NCBI RefSeq assembly: GCF_014873145.1
Contig: NZ_JADBEK010000001.1
Coordinates: 12,834,001 to 12,898,000 of the forward strand
DNA length: 64,000 nt
Direction of reading: 5' to 3'
Source: Nonomuraea angiospora
Lineage (GTDB): Bacteria; Actinomycetota; Actinomycetes; Streptosporangiales; Streptosporangiaceae
The position numbers and the translations under genes were made by a program. Shown one piece after another: positions 25,562-34,555 of the stretch. Position 1 is the stretch's first letter, and the number at the start of each line of letters is the position of its first letter. The notes below the pieces were generated by a model. It made no database searches and was not told where the DNA came from. It worked only from the letters and a program-made list of their open reading frames with translations.

Positions 25562-28500
25562 CAGTCACGGAGCTCACCGCCGCACTCACCACCGGCACGC
25601 GTGCCGCGCAGGGCATGGACGCCCGCTGGGTCCCCGTACGCGCGGGGATCCTGAACGTGTGGCGCTACTACGACGAGGTGTTCGAGTTCCACCGGGGCAG
25701 GCTGCTGCTGCGCGGGCCCAACGGCAGCGGCAAGTCCAAGGTGCTGGAGCTGCTGCTCCCGTACGTGCTCGACGCCAGCCTCAAGCCGAGCAGGCTGTCC
25801 ACGTTCGGCGGCACCGAGCGCACCATGCACTGGAACCTCATGGGCGACGGCGCCAGCGGCACCACCCGGGTCGGCTACGTGTGGCTGGAATTCCGGCACG
25901 CCGACGGGCGCTGGTTCACCTGCGGCGCCCGGCTCCAGGCCACCGTCCACACCAAGAACGTCACCGCCGCGTACTTCACGACCGAGGCCCGCGTCGACGC
26001 CCCCGACGGCATCCGGCTCACCGGCGAGAGCGGCCAGCCCCTGACCAGGGCCCAGCTCGCCGAGGAGCTCGGCACGTCGGGCCGGGTCCACGAGTCCGCC
26101 GACGCCTACCGCGCCGTCGTGCGCCAGACGCTCTACCGGGCGCTCAACGAGCAGCGCTACGACTCGCTCCTCACCGCCCTGCGCCAGCTGCGCACCCCCA
26201 AGCTCTCCGAACGCCTCGACCCGGGCCTGCTGTCCGACCTGCTGTCGAGCGCCCTGCCACCGCTCGGCGAGGGGGAGATCCACGAGATCGCCGAGGGGTT
26301 CGAGCGGCTCGACCGGCAGCGCGAGGAGCTGCGCCTGCTCGACCGCGACGTGGAGGAGGCCGACCGGCTGGCCGGCCGCCAGCGCGGCTACGCGCAGCGC
26401 GTCCTGCGCGCCGCCGCGGCTGCCGTGATCTCCGCGGGCCACACCCTCGACTCGCTGGCGGCCGAGGCCAAGGCCAAGCGCGAGGCGCTCAAGGAGGTCG
26501 AGGGAGAGCTGAACGCCACGACCGTGCGGCTCGGGGAGGAGGAGGCGCAGGAGCTGGCGCTGGCGGCGCAGATCGAGGGGCTCAAGGAGAGCGAGGCGTA
26601 CCGGGCGGGGTCCGAGCTGCACCGGCTCCGCATGGAGGCGCAGGCCGCCCACGAGACGGCCGCCCTGCTCCGCGACCAGGCGGGGGCGGCGGCCCGCTCG
26701 GCCGCCACCAGGCAGGAGCTGTCGGCGCTGGCCGAGGCCGCCGCCCGCACCGCCGCCGCGCTCTCGGAACGTTCCAGGACGGAGGCCCGCCACGCGGCCG
26801 AACGCGCCGGGCTGCTGGCCGCCCACGAGGAGTCCGAGCGGGCCGGATCTGACTGGGCCGGATCCGGCCAGGAGCCGGACGAGGGCGACCAGGGCGACTC
26901 GGGCCTCCGCGGCGCCGACGGCGCGCACGCCGTCCACCGGGCGCGGGAGCTGCTGCGGGCCGCCGTCACCAGCCGCGCCGCCCAGATCCGGGAGGTGCGC
27001 GCCGGAGCCGTCGAGCACCAGGAGGCCATCAACCGCCGCACGGCGGCCGAGCAGGACCGCGACCGCGCCCGCGACGACCTGGCCGCCGCCCAGGCCGCCC
27101 ACGACGAGGCCGAGCGCCTGCGCGACGAGCGGGCCGCCAACCTGGCCGCCGCCCTGTCCGAATGGGCGGCCGGCTGCGCGCAGCTCAAGCTCGACGCGGC
27201 CGGCCTGGCGGGCCTGGCGGAGCGGTTCGAGCAGGCCGACGAGCTGGTGGTCGCCGCCCGTACGACGGCGGCCGTCAAGCTGGCCGCCCGCGAGCAGCAC
27301 CTGACCGGCCTGCGCGACAAGCTGCTGGCCGAGCGCGGCGAGCTGACCCGCGAACGCGAACGCCTCAACGACCGGACCGTCCTCGAACCGCCCGCCACGC
27401 GCGCCCGCGACATGGCCGCCAGGAAGAGCCGCCCGGGAGCCCCGTTGTGGCGGGCCGTGGCGTTCAGGTCGGGCCTCGACCCCGTCGCGCAGGCGGGCGT
27501 CGAGGCGGCGCTGGAGGCGGCGGGCCTGCTGGACCTGTGGCTGCGCCCGGACGGCGGGTTCGACGCGGGGGAGCACGACGCGTACGCCGTGGCCGCGCTG
27601 GCCAGGCCCGCGCCCGGCTACAGCCTGGCCCACGTGCTGCTCACGGAGGCGGACTCCCCGGTCAAGGCCGACACGGTGCTGGCGGGCATCGCGTTCGCGC
27701 CCAGCGCGATCGGCGTCGACCACCCCGCGGTCGTCGGCGCCGACGGCACCTGGCGGCTCGGACCCGCCGCGGGCCGCTGGGTCAAGCCCGAGCCCTCCTA
27801 CATCGGCGCCACCGCCCGCGAGCGCGCCAGGCGCCGCCGCGTCGCCGAGCTGGACGACCGGCTCGGCGAGCTCGCGGGCACGGTCGCCGAGTGCGACCAC
27901 CTGCTCGCCGTGGTCGACGCCGACCGCGACACGCTGGCCGCCGAGCTGCGGCGCCGGCCCGACCGGCGGCCGTACGCGGACGCGCTCGACGCGCTCGACG
28001 GGGCGGTGAAGAAGGTCGCGCTGCTGGAGGACCAGCTCCGGGCCTACGAGCAGCGCCTGCACGAGCGGGAGAGGGAGGTCGGCAGGACGCTGCGGCGGCT
28101 CACCGAGCTGGCGGCCGGCCACGCCCTGCCCACCGCGCCGCCCGCGCTCGACAACCTCGAGGAGGCCCTGCGCACCGCCGAGACGACCGGCACCGCCTGG
28201 CACGACCGGCGCGCCGACGCCCGCGCCGCCGCGGAGCGCGCCCGGCACGCCGCCGAGACCGCCGCCGAATACCAGGACCTCGCCGTCAGGGCCGTCGAAC
28301 GCGCCGAGGACGCCGCGGCGGGCGCCGTCACGCTGGCGGAGAAGCTCGCGGCCGTCGAGTCCACGGTCGGCGCCGAGCACCTGCGCGTGCTGGAGCGGCT
28401 GCAGGAGACGCAGGCCGCGTACCAGACCTGCCGCCGCCTCATCCGCTCGGTCAACGACGACCTGGCCCGGCTGCACGCCCGGCTCGGCGAGCTCAGGGGC

Positions 28501-29658
28501 GAGCTCGGCACGGCCGAGGACAAGCACGCCGAGGCGGGGCGGGTGCGGGACGAGGTGTCCGAACGCTTCCGCGCCCTGGCGGCCGGGCACCTGGCGGCGG
28601 ACGCGCGGGTGACGGCCGAGCTGGCGCGCGACGCCGGGGCGCGGGCCGTGCTGGTCTCGGCCAGGGCCGTCGCCGAGCAGCTCGCGGCGGTGCCGTACGA
28701 GCAGAAGAACGTCAAGGAGGCGGAGGCGCGGCTGCTGGACGCCTTCCACCACGCCAGGGAGGTCCTCGCCGACCGGGCGGACCTGGAGCTGACGCCCGAC
28801 GAGGACGTCCAGCTGCTGACCGCGACCGTGGCCGGTGTCCGGGCGGGGGCCTCCGCGCTCAGCGAGGCGCTGCGCGAGGAGCGCGACGAGCGGCGCTCGG
28901 ACATCACGGAGGCGGAGCGGGACCTGTTCGACCGGACGCTGGCCGGTGACACGCGGCGGCATCTCGCCGACCGGATCAGGCAGGCGACCGCGCTGGTGGA
29001 GGGCATGAACCAGCGCCTCGAACGCGTCCGCACCGCCTCCCGGGTGGCCGTCCGGCTGGTGTGGCAGGTCGATCCGACGCAGTCGCCCGGCACCCGGGCC
29101 GCCCGCGACCTGCTGCTGCGCGACCCGGCCGGGCTGGACGAGGCCGACAGGGAGGCCCTGTACGCCTTCTTCAGGGACCGGGTGGAGGAGGCGCGGGCCG
29201 ACAACTCCTCGGCGAGCTGGGAGGACCAGCTCATGAAGGTGCTCGACTACACGGCCTGGCACCGGTTCGTGGTCAGGCTGGACCGCGGCGACGGGCAGGG
29301 CTGGCAGGACCTCACCAGGAAGCTGCACGGGGCGCTGTCCGGAGGGGAGAAGGCGATCGCGCTGCACCTGCCGCTGTTCGCCGCGGTGGCCGCGCACTAC
29401 CAGAGCGACCCGGGCTGTCCCCGGTTCATCCTGCTGGACGAGGTGTTCGTGGGGGTGGACAGGACGAACCGGGGGCAGGTGTTCGACCTGCTGGTGAACC
29501 TGGGGCTGGACCTGGTGCTCACGTCCGACCACGAGTGGTGCGAATACCGCGAGCTCGACGGGATCGCCGTCCACCAGCTCATCACCGGCGACGGGGACGA
29601 CGCGGTGACGACCGCCCGCTTCGTCTGGAACGGCTACCGGACGCTCCCGGCGGAATGA
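25558..29658 (+). CDS. jetC: Wadjet type II JetC-like SMC ATPase (TIGR02680)
   Basis: 1366 residues, full length for TIGR02680. Walker A is RGPNGSGKSK (about residues 52-61), the ABC signature is LSGGEKAIALHL (1260-1271), and Walker B is FILLDEVFVGVD (1290-1301), so the ATPase looks intact. Between them are two long Ala/Glu/Arg-rich coiled-coil arms around a central hinge-like region (near residues 610-760). JetC is the MukB/SMC-like motor that extrudes DNA loops. An AGGAGG site precedes the ATG at 25558. The stop at 29658 abuts, base to base, the stop of the convergent sugar kinase, leaving no room for the JetD/TIGR02679 gene that normally follows. Confidence 0.94.
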   Translation: MTVTELTAALTTGTRAAQGMDARWVPVRAGILNVWRYYDEVFEFHRGRLLLRGPNGSGKSKVLELLLPYVLDASLKPSRLSTFGGTERTMHWNLMGDGASGTTRVGYVWLEFRHADGRWFTCGARLQATVHTKNVTAAYFTTEARVDAPDGIRLTGESGQPLTRAQLAEELGTSGRVHESADAYRAVVRQTLYRALNEQRYDSLLTALRQLRTPKLSERLDPGLLSDLLSSALPPLGEGEIHEIAEGFERLDRQREELRLLDRDVEEADRLAGRQRGYAQRVLRAAAAAVISAGHTLDSLAAEAKAKREALKEVEGELNATTVRLGEEEAQELALAAQIEGLKESEAYRAGSELHRLRMEAQAAHETAALLRDQAGAAARSAATRQELSALAEAAARTAAALSERSRTEARHAAERAGLLAAHEESERAGSDWAGSGQEPDEGDQGDSGLRGADGAHAVHRARELLRAAVTSRAAQIREVRAGAVEHQEAINRRTAAEQDRDRARDDLAAAQAAHDEAERLRDERAANLAAALSEWAAGCAQLKLDAAGLAGLAERFEQADELVVAARTTAAVKLAAREQHLTGLRDKLLAERGELTRERERLNDRTVLEPPATRARDMAARKSRPGAPLWRAVAFRSGLDPVAQAGVEAALEAAGLLDLWLRPDGGFDAGEHDAYAVAALARPAPGYSLAHVLLTEADSPVKADTVLAGIAFAPSAIGVDHPAVVGADGTWRLGPAAGRWVKPEPSYIGATARERARRRRVAELDDRLGELAGTVAECDHLLAVVDADRDTLAAELRRRPDRRPYADALDALDGAVKKVALLEDQLRAYEQRLHEREREVGRTLRRLTELAAGHALPTAPPALDNLEEALRTAETTGTAWHDRRADARAAAERARHAAETAAEYQDLAVRAVERAEDAAAGAVTLAEKLAAVESTVGAEHLRVLERLQETQAAYQTCRRLIRSVNDDLARLHARLGELRGELGTAEDKHAEAGRVRDEVSERFRALAAGHLAADARVTAELARDAGARAVLVSARAVAEQLAAVPYEQKNVKEAEARLLDAFHHAREVLADRADLELTPDEDVQLLTATVAGVRAGASALSEALREERDERRSDITEAERDLFDRTLAGDTRRHLADRIRQATALVEGMNQRLERVRTASRVAVRLVWQVDPTQSPGTRAARDLLLRDPAGLDEADREALYAFFRDRVEEARADNSSASWEDQLMKVLDYTAWHRFVVRLDRGDGQGWQDLTRKLHGALSGGEKAIALHLPLFAAVAAHYQSDPGCPRFILLDEVFVGVDRTNRGQVFDLLVNLGLDLVLTSDHEWCEYRELDGIAVHQLITGDGDDAVTTARFVWNGYRTLPAE

Positions 29659-30600
29659 TCACACGCTCCAGGGCGGGTTGGCGCCCGCGACCGAGCACGT
29701 CAGCGCCGCCACCCTGACCGCGAACTCGGCCGCCTCGACCGCCGTCCCGAGATCCAGGCCGTCCAGGCGACCGCCCAGGAGGTCCTTGGCGGCGAGGCTG
29801 TGCAGCAGGCCCGCCGTGAAGGAGTCGCCCGCGCCGACCGTGTCCACCACGTCCACCTCCGGCGCCGGCACCGACGCCCGCTCGCCGTCCAGGGAGACCA
29901 GCGCGCCCGCCGCGCCCCTCGTGACGACGATCAGCCGGGCTCCGGCGGCGTGCCAGGTGTCGCAGGCGCGTTCGATGGGCACGCCGGGCAGCAGGAAGTC
30001 GAGGTCGTCCGCGCTGAGCTTGAGGATGTCGGTCCACTCGCACCAGCGCGACACCGGGTAGTCGGCCAGGGAGGCGAGGCTGGGGCGGACGTTCGGGTCG
30101 ATCGAGATCGTGGCGCGGCCGGCGGCCTCCCGCGCGAACGCCTCCACCGCCGCCCGGCCCGGCTCCCTGGCCAGGGCCAGCGATCCGGTGTGCAGGCAGG
30201 CGACCGGCCCGAGGCGGTCCAGGTCCAGCTCGTACGGGGTCCACTGCCAGTCGGCGGTGCCCTCGGCGTAGAAGGTGTACTCGGCCTGGCCGCGCGCGTC
30301 GAGGGCGGCGACGGCGAGCGTGCCGGCCTCCTTGGCGTCGACGGAGGCCGAGAGGTCCACGCCCGAGGAGGCGAGGTGGCGGCGGAACAGCTCGCCGAAC
30401 ACGTCGCCGGACAGGCGGCCGAGGAAGCGCGTGGGGGTCCCGAGCCGGGCCAGCGCCACCGCCGTGTTCGCGGGCCCGCCACCCGGCAGCACCCGCAACC
30501 CCAGCTCCACCGCCTCCCCGCCGTTCTCGGCCTGGGGGCGGTCGGCGGGGGAGCGGGTGGTGAAGCCGTCGGCGACGCACTCACCCAGGACAGCGATCAT
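29659..30600 (-). CDS. PfkB-family sugar kinase, probable fructokinase
   Basis: 313 residues of the ribokinase/PfkB fold. The Gly-rich lid motif is VLPGGGPANTAVALARLG and the C-terminal signature is DTVGAGDSF, whose Asp is the catalytic base. It phosphorylates a sugar taken up by the neighbouring importer; fructose is the best guess by analogy with frc loci. It is divergent from the importer genes across a region holding two LacI-type operators, so the regulator at 33.5 kb probably controls both sides. GAAAGG precedes the ATG at 30600. Confidence 0.87.
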   Translation of the reverse strand: MIAVLGECVADGFTTRSPADRPQAENGGEAVELGLRVLPGGGPANTAVALARLGTPTRFLGRLSGDVFGELFRRHLASSGVDLSASVDAKEAGTLAVAALDARGQAEYTFYAEGTADWQWTPYELDLDRLGPVACLHTGSLALAREPGRAAVEAFAREAAGRATISIDPNVRPSLASLADYPVSRWCEWTDILKLSADDLDFLLPGVPIERACDTWHAAGARLIVVTRGAAGALVSLDGERASVPAPEVDVVDTVGAGDSFTAGLLHSLAAKDLLGGRLDGLDLGTAVEAAEFAVRVAALTCSVAGANPPWSV

Positions 30601-30690
30601 CGAGCTTGCCTTTCAGGCACGTTGCCGATTTGTTACGGCAGGGGGGCATTGACGTTTCTCGGATGGGAGTCCATCATCGCAGCACAGCGG

Positions 30691-30722
30691 ATGTCAACGT
30701 TGACATATGTCAACGATGACAT
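30691..30722. promoter_or_regulatory. Two tandem LacI-type operators
   Basis: Two 16-base sites abut: ATGTCAACGTTGACAT (30691-30706), a perfect palindrome with the central CG typical of LacI-family operators, and ATGTCAACGATGACAT (30707-30722), the same with one central mismatch. They lie 27 bases before the binding-protein gene and about 91 bases before the divergent kinase. The LacI regulator gene downstream is the obvious binder. Confidence 0.82.
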
Positions 30723-30748
30723 CGGATCCCCCCTGATAGGAACCGCCC

Positions 30749-31738
30749 ATGAATGCAAAGATTTCGGCCGGACTCCTGGTCACCGCCCTTCTCGTCACCG
30801 GATGTGGCGGCGGGGGCGGAGGCGGGCAGAGCTCCTCCGCGACGCCCAAGGTCGGCCTCATCACCAAGACCGAGACGAACCCGTTCTTCGTGAAGATGAA
30901 GGAGGGCGCCCAGAAGTCGGCCCAGGCCAACGGCATGGAGCTGATGACCGCCGCCGGCAAGTTCGACGGAGACAACGCCTCCCAGATCACCGCGATCGAG
31001 AACATGGTCGCCGCCGGTGTGAAGGGCATCCTCATCACGCCGAGCGACACCAAGGCCATCGTGCCCGCCATCAAGAAGGCCCGCGACGCGGGCGTGCTCG
31101 TCATCGCCCTGGACACGCCGACGGAGCCGCAGGACGCCACGGACGCGCTGTTCGCCACCGACAACCTCAAGGCCGGCGAGCTGATCGGCCAGTACGCCAA
31201 GGCCGCCATGGCCGGCAAGCCCGCCAAGATCGCCACCCTCGACCTGGCCCCCGGCATCACCGTCGGCCAGCTCCGGCACGACGGCTTCCTGAAGGGGTAC
31301 GGGATCGCGGAGGGCGACCCGTCCGTCGTCTGCAGTCAGGACACCAGGGGCGATCAGGCCAAGGGACAGACCGCCATGGAGAACTGCCTGCAGAAGGCCC
31401 CCGACATCAACCTCGTCTACACGATCAACGAGCCCGCGGCCCTGGGCGCGTACACGGCGCTGAAGGCCAAGGGCCGCGAGAAGGACGTGCTGATCGTCTC
31501 CGTGGACGGCGGCTGCACCGGCACCAAGGCCGTGAAGTCGGGCGAGATCGCCGCCACGAGCCAGCAGTACCCGCTGAAGATGGCCGAGGACGGCGTCAAG
31601 GCGGTGTCGGAGTTCGCCAAGACCGGCAAGAAGACCTCCGGCTACACCGACACCGGCGTCACCTTGATCACCGACAAGTCCGTCTCCGGCGTCGAGGCCA
31701 AGGACACGGCCTTCGGCCTGGCCAACTGCTGGGGCTGA
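30749..31738 (+). CDS. frcB: Sugar ABC transporter substrate-binding lipoprotein (FrcB-like)
   Basis: 329 residues. A lipoprotein signal peptide with lipobox LLVTGCG (Cys about 19) is followed by a Gly linker and a periplasmic-binding-protein type I fold ([78 protein letters not shown]). It should bind a monosaccharide, most likely fructose given the FrcB-like sequence and the PfkB kinase next door. First gene of the four-gene plus-strand operon, under the two LacI operators. Confidence 0.86.
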   Translation: MNAKISAGLLVTALLVTGCGGGGGGGQSSSATPKVGLITKTETNPFFVKMKEGAQKSAQANGMELMTAAGKFDGDNASQITAIENMVAAGVKGILITPSDTKAIVPAIKKARDAGVLVIALDTPTEPQDATDALFATDNLKAGELIGQYAKAAMAGKPAKIATLDLAPGITVGQLRHDGFLKGYGIAEGDPSVVCSQDTRGDQAKGQTAMENCLQKAPDINLVYTINEPAALGAYTALKAKGREKDVLIVSVDGGCTGTKAVKSGEIAATSQQYPLKMAEDGVKAVSEFAKTGKKTSGYTDTGVTLITDKSVSGVEAKDTAFGLANCWG

Positions 31739-31739
31739 C

Positions 31740-32711
31740 ATGGCCGTCATGGAAGCGACGCTGCCGCGCCGCCTGATCTCGACGCCCGTCGCGGGCCCGC
31801 TGGCCGCGCTCGTCCTGGCCTGCGCGTTCTTCGCGCTCAGGACCGACCAGTTCCTCACCGGCCCGAACTTCTCGCTGATCATCCAGCAGGTCATGGTGGT
31901 CGGCACGCTGGCCATCGGCCAGACGCTGATCATCCTGACCGCGGGCATCGACCTGTCCAACGGCGCCATCATGGCGTTCGGCGGCATCGTGATGACCAAG
32001 CTGGCCGTGGACAGCGGCCTGCCGCCGGTCCTCGCCATCGTCGCCGGGCTCGCCGTGTGCTCGGGGTTCGGGCTGGTCAACGGGTTGCTGGTGACACGGA
32101 TCTCGTTGCCGCCGTTCATCGTGACGCTCGGCATGCTGAACGTGGTCTTCGCCCTGACCCACATCTACTCCAACGAGCAGACGGTCACGGACCTGCCGCC
32201 GGTGCTGACGTTCCTCGGCCAGACGTTCCAGGTCGGGCAGACGAACGTCACCTACGGCTCGCTGCTGACGATCCTGCTGTTCCTGCTGTTCGCGTACCTG
32301 CTCGGCTCCACGGCGTGGGGCCGCCACGTGTACGCGCTCGGCAACAGCCCCGAGGTGGCCCGCCTGACCGGCATCAGGACGCGCCGGCTGACCATCGGCG
32401 TCTACACGCTGGCAGGCTTCGTGTACGGCATCGCCGCCCTGCTGCTGGTCTCGCGTACCGGAGTGGGCGACCCGCAGGCCGGGCAGACCGACAACCTGGA
32501 CAGCATCACCGCGGTCGTCCTGGGCGGGACGAGCCTGTTCGGCGGCCGCGGCCTGGTGATCGGCACGCTGGTCGGAGCGCTCATCGTCGGGGTGTTCCGC
32601 AACGGGCTGCAGCTGATGGGCGTACCGTCGATCTACCAGACGCTCATCACCGGCATCCTGGTGATCCTCGCCGTCGCCGTCGACCAGCTCTCCCGCAGGA
32701 GGAACCGATGA
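31740..32711 (+). CDS. frcC: Sugar ABC transporter permease (FrcC/RbsC-like)
   Basis: 323 residues with about nine membrane helices and the BPD_transp_2 signature (GIDLSNGAIMAFGGIVMTKL, VARLTGIRTRRLTIGVYTLAGFVYGIAALL, TAVVLGGTSLFGGRGLVIGTLVGALI). It forms the homodimeric membrane channel of a CUT2-type importer. Only one base separates it from the binding-protein stop, and its own stop overlaps the ATPase start. Confidence 0.92.
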   Translation: MAVMEATLPRRLISTPVAGPLAALVLACAFFALRTDQFLTGPNFSLIIQQVMVVGTLAIGQTLIILTAGIDLSNGAIMAFGGIVMTKLAVDSGLPPVLAIVAGLAVCSGFGLVNGLLVTRISLPPFIVTLGMLNVVFALTHIYSNEQTVTDLPPVLTFLGQTFQVGQTNVTYGSLLTILLFLLFAYLLGSTAWGRHVYALGNSPEVARLTGIRTRRLTIGVYTLAGFVYGIAALLLVSRTGVGDPQAGQTDNLDSITAVVLGGTSLFGGRGLVIGTLVGALIVGVFRNGLQLMGVPSIYQTLITGILVILAVAVDQLSRRRNR

Positions 32712-33520
32712 CGACCCCCGTACTCCAGGCCCGCGGCCTGGTCAAGCGCTACGGTCACGTGACCGCGCTCGACGGCGCCGACTTCGAGCTGATGCCCGGC
32801 GAGGTGCTCGCCGTCATCGGCGACAACGGCGCCGGCAAGACCAGCCTCATCAAGGCGCTCACGGGCGCGCTCCAGCCCGACACCGGCGAGATCCTGCTCG
32901 ACGGCAAGCCGGTGCGCTTCCGCGACCCGCTGGAGGCGCGCAGGCAGGGCATCGAGACCGTCTACCAGGACCTCGCGGTGGCGGCCTCCCTCGACATCGC
33001 CACGAACATGTTCCTCGGCCGCGAGCTCCGCAAGCCCGGCCTCCTCGGCAGCGTCTTCCGCATGCTCGACAAGAAGCGCATGCGCGAGGAGTCCGCCCGG
33101 CACATGGCCGAGCTCAAGATCGGGCTGCGCTCGCTCACCCAGCCGGTCGAGTCGCTGTCCGGCGGCCAGCGGCAGGGCGTGGCCGTGGCCAGGGCGGTGG
33201 CGTGGGCCACGCACGTCGTGGTCATGGACGAGCCCACCGCCGCGCTCGGCGTCAAGGAGTCCGGCCAGGTGCTCGACATGATCAAGCGGGTCCGCGACGG
33301 GGGCACGCCGGTCGTGCTGATCAGCCACAACATGCCGCACGTGTTCGAGATCGCCGACCGCATCCACGTGCAGCGCCTCGGCCGCCGGGTCGCCCAGATC
33401 AAGCCGGGCGACCACAGCATGGCCGAGGTGGTGGCCATCATGACCGGCGCCCTCCAGGTCTCGGAAGGCAAGGCGGTGGTGGCGGACCAGGGCGCGGCGG
33501 AGGCTATCGGGTTGTCCTGA
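32708..33520 (+). CDS. frcA: Sugar ABC transporter ATP-binding protein (single-domain, FrcA-like)
   Basis: 270 residues with one ABC domain: Walker A GDNGAGKTS, Q-loop ETVYQDLAV, signature LSGGQRQGVAVARA, Walker B VVVMDEPTAAL, and the switch His in LISHNMPH. Ribose-type CUT2 importers use a double-length ATPase; the single-domain form is the FrcA type, which supports a fructose transporter. ATG at 32708 overlaps the permease stop (ATGA), with AGGAGG upstream. Confidence 0.92.
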   Translation: MTTPVLQARGLVKRYGHVTALDGADFELMPGEVLAVIGDNGAGKTSLIKALTGALQPDTGEILLDGKPVRFRDPLEARRQGIETVYQDLAVAASLDIATNMFLGRELRKPGLLGSVFRMLDKKRMREESARHMAELKIGLRSLTQPVESLSGGQRQGVAVARAVAWATHVVVMDEPTAALGVKESGQVLDMIKRVRDGGTPVVLISHNMPHVFEIADRIHVQRLGRRVAQIKPGDHSMAEVVAIMTGALQVSEGKAVVADQGAAEAIGLS

Positions 33521-33535
33521 TGAGCGGCCACTAAC

Positions 33536-34555
33536 ATGGGCGCAATGCGGCGTCCGACGATGACAGATGTGGCGCGTGAGGTCGGCGTCACGGCGAAGAC
33601 GGTCTCGCGGGTGCTCAACGACGACGGCCCGGTCGCCGTCGAGACCCGCGAGCGCGTCATGGAGGCCGTCAGGAAGCTGGGCTACCAGCCCAACCTGATG
33701 GCCCGCAACATGCGGGTCGGCGCGCGCGACGCCGCGATCGGCCTGGTCATCCCCGAGATGGGCAACCCGTTCTTCGGCACGGTCGCGGGCGGCATCGAGA
33801 GCGCCGTCCGCGCCCGCGGACTCACCCTCATCGTCGGCAACTCCAGCGAGACCGCCGACCTGGAGCAGTCGCTGATCGCGACGTTCCTGGCCCGCAGGGT
33901 GAGCGCGCTCATGGTGGTCCCCTCGGCCACCAGCGACCACCGCCACCTGCGCAACGAACGCGTGGCGGGCCTGCCCATCGTCTTCCTCGACCGGCCGGCC
34001 GTCGGCCTGACCGCCGACAGCGTGGTCAGCGCCAACCGGGAGGGCGCCAGGGCCGGCGTCGCCCACCTGATCGCCCACGGCCACCGCAGGATCGGCTTCG
34101 TCGGCGACGTGCCCGCCACCCTCTACACCCGCCGCGAGCGCTTCCAGGGCTACCGCGACGCGCTCGAAGGCGCGGGGCTGCCGTTCGACCGGGGCCTGGT
34201 GGAGACCGGCCACGACCAGGAGGCCGCGGCCCGGGCCACGATGCGGCTCTTAGCCCTCGACGATCCGCCGACCGCCCTGTTCGCGGGCAACAACCTGGCC
34301 TCCACGGGCGCGGTGGTGGCGCTGTCGCGGGCCCGCCGCAAGGACGTGGCGCTGGTGGGCTTCGACGACCTGCCCCTGGCCGAGTGCCTGGACCCGCCGC
34401 TGACGGTCGTGGCCCAGGACCCGGCGCGGATGGGGGCGGCGGCGGCCGAGCAGGTGCTGGCGCGGCTGGACGGCGACCGCTCCAAGGCCCGCAGGACGCT
34501 GGTGCCCACCCGGCTCGTCGTCCGGGGCTCGGGCGAGCTGCCCGCTCCCGGGTAG
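33536..34555 (+). CDS. LacI-family transcriptional regulator of the sugar operon
   Basis: 339 residues. The N-terminal helix-turn-helix is TMTDVAREVGVTAKTVSRVLNDDGPVAVETRERV followed by the hinge helix (PNLMARNMRVG), then a periplasmic-binding-like effector domain ending in a short C-terminal strand. It lies 15 bases after the ATPase gene and is probably the repressor that binds the paired ATGTCAACG operators upstream of the operon, relieved by the sugar or its phosphate. Codon 239 is TTA (34250-34252), a possible bldA-type developmental control. Three in-frame ATGs lie at the start; the third (TMTDVAR) is where most LacI proteins begin. Confidence 0.9.
   Translation: MGAMRRPTMTDVAREVGVTAKTVSRVLNDDGPVAVETRERVMEAVRKLGYQPNLMARNMRVGARDAAIGLVIPEMGNPFFGTVAGGIESAVRARGLTLIVGNSSETADLEQSLIATFLARRVSALMVVPSATSDHRHLRNERVAGLPIVFLDRPAVGLTADSVVSANREGARAGVAHLIAHGHRRIGFVGDVPATLYTRRERFQGYRDALEGAGLPFDRGLVETGHDQEAAARATMRLLALDDPPTALFAGNNLASTGAVVALSRARRKDVALVGFDDLPLAECLDPPLTVVAQDPARMGAAAAEQVLARLDGDRSKARRTLVPTRLVVRGSGELPAPG

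Noticed and set aside
25519..29574. A 1351-residue minus-strand frame opposite jetC
   Set aside because: JetC has intact ATPase motifs and coupled starts; the opposite frame is a shadow.
25558..29658. JetC as a plain SbcC or MukB chromosome-maintenance protein
   Set aside because: The tight operon with TIGR02677 and TIGR02678 proteins and the TIGR02680 end blocks place it in the Wadjet type II group.
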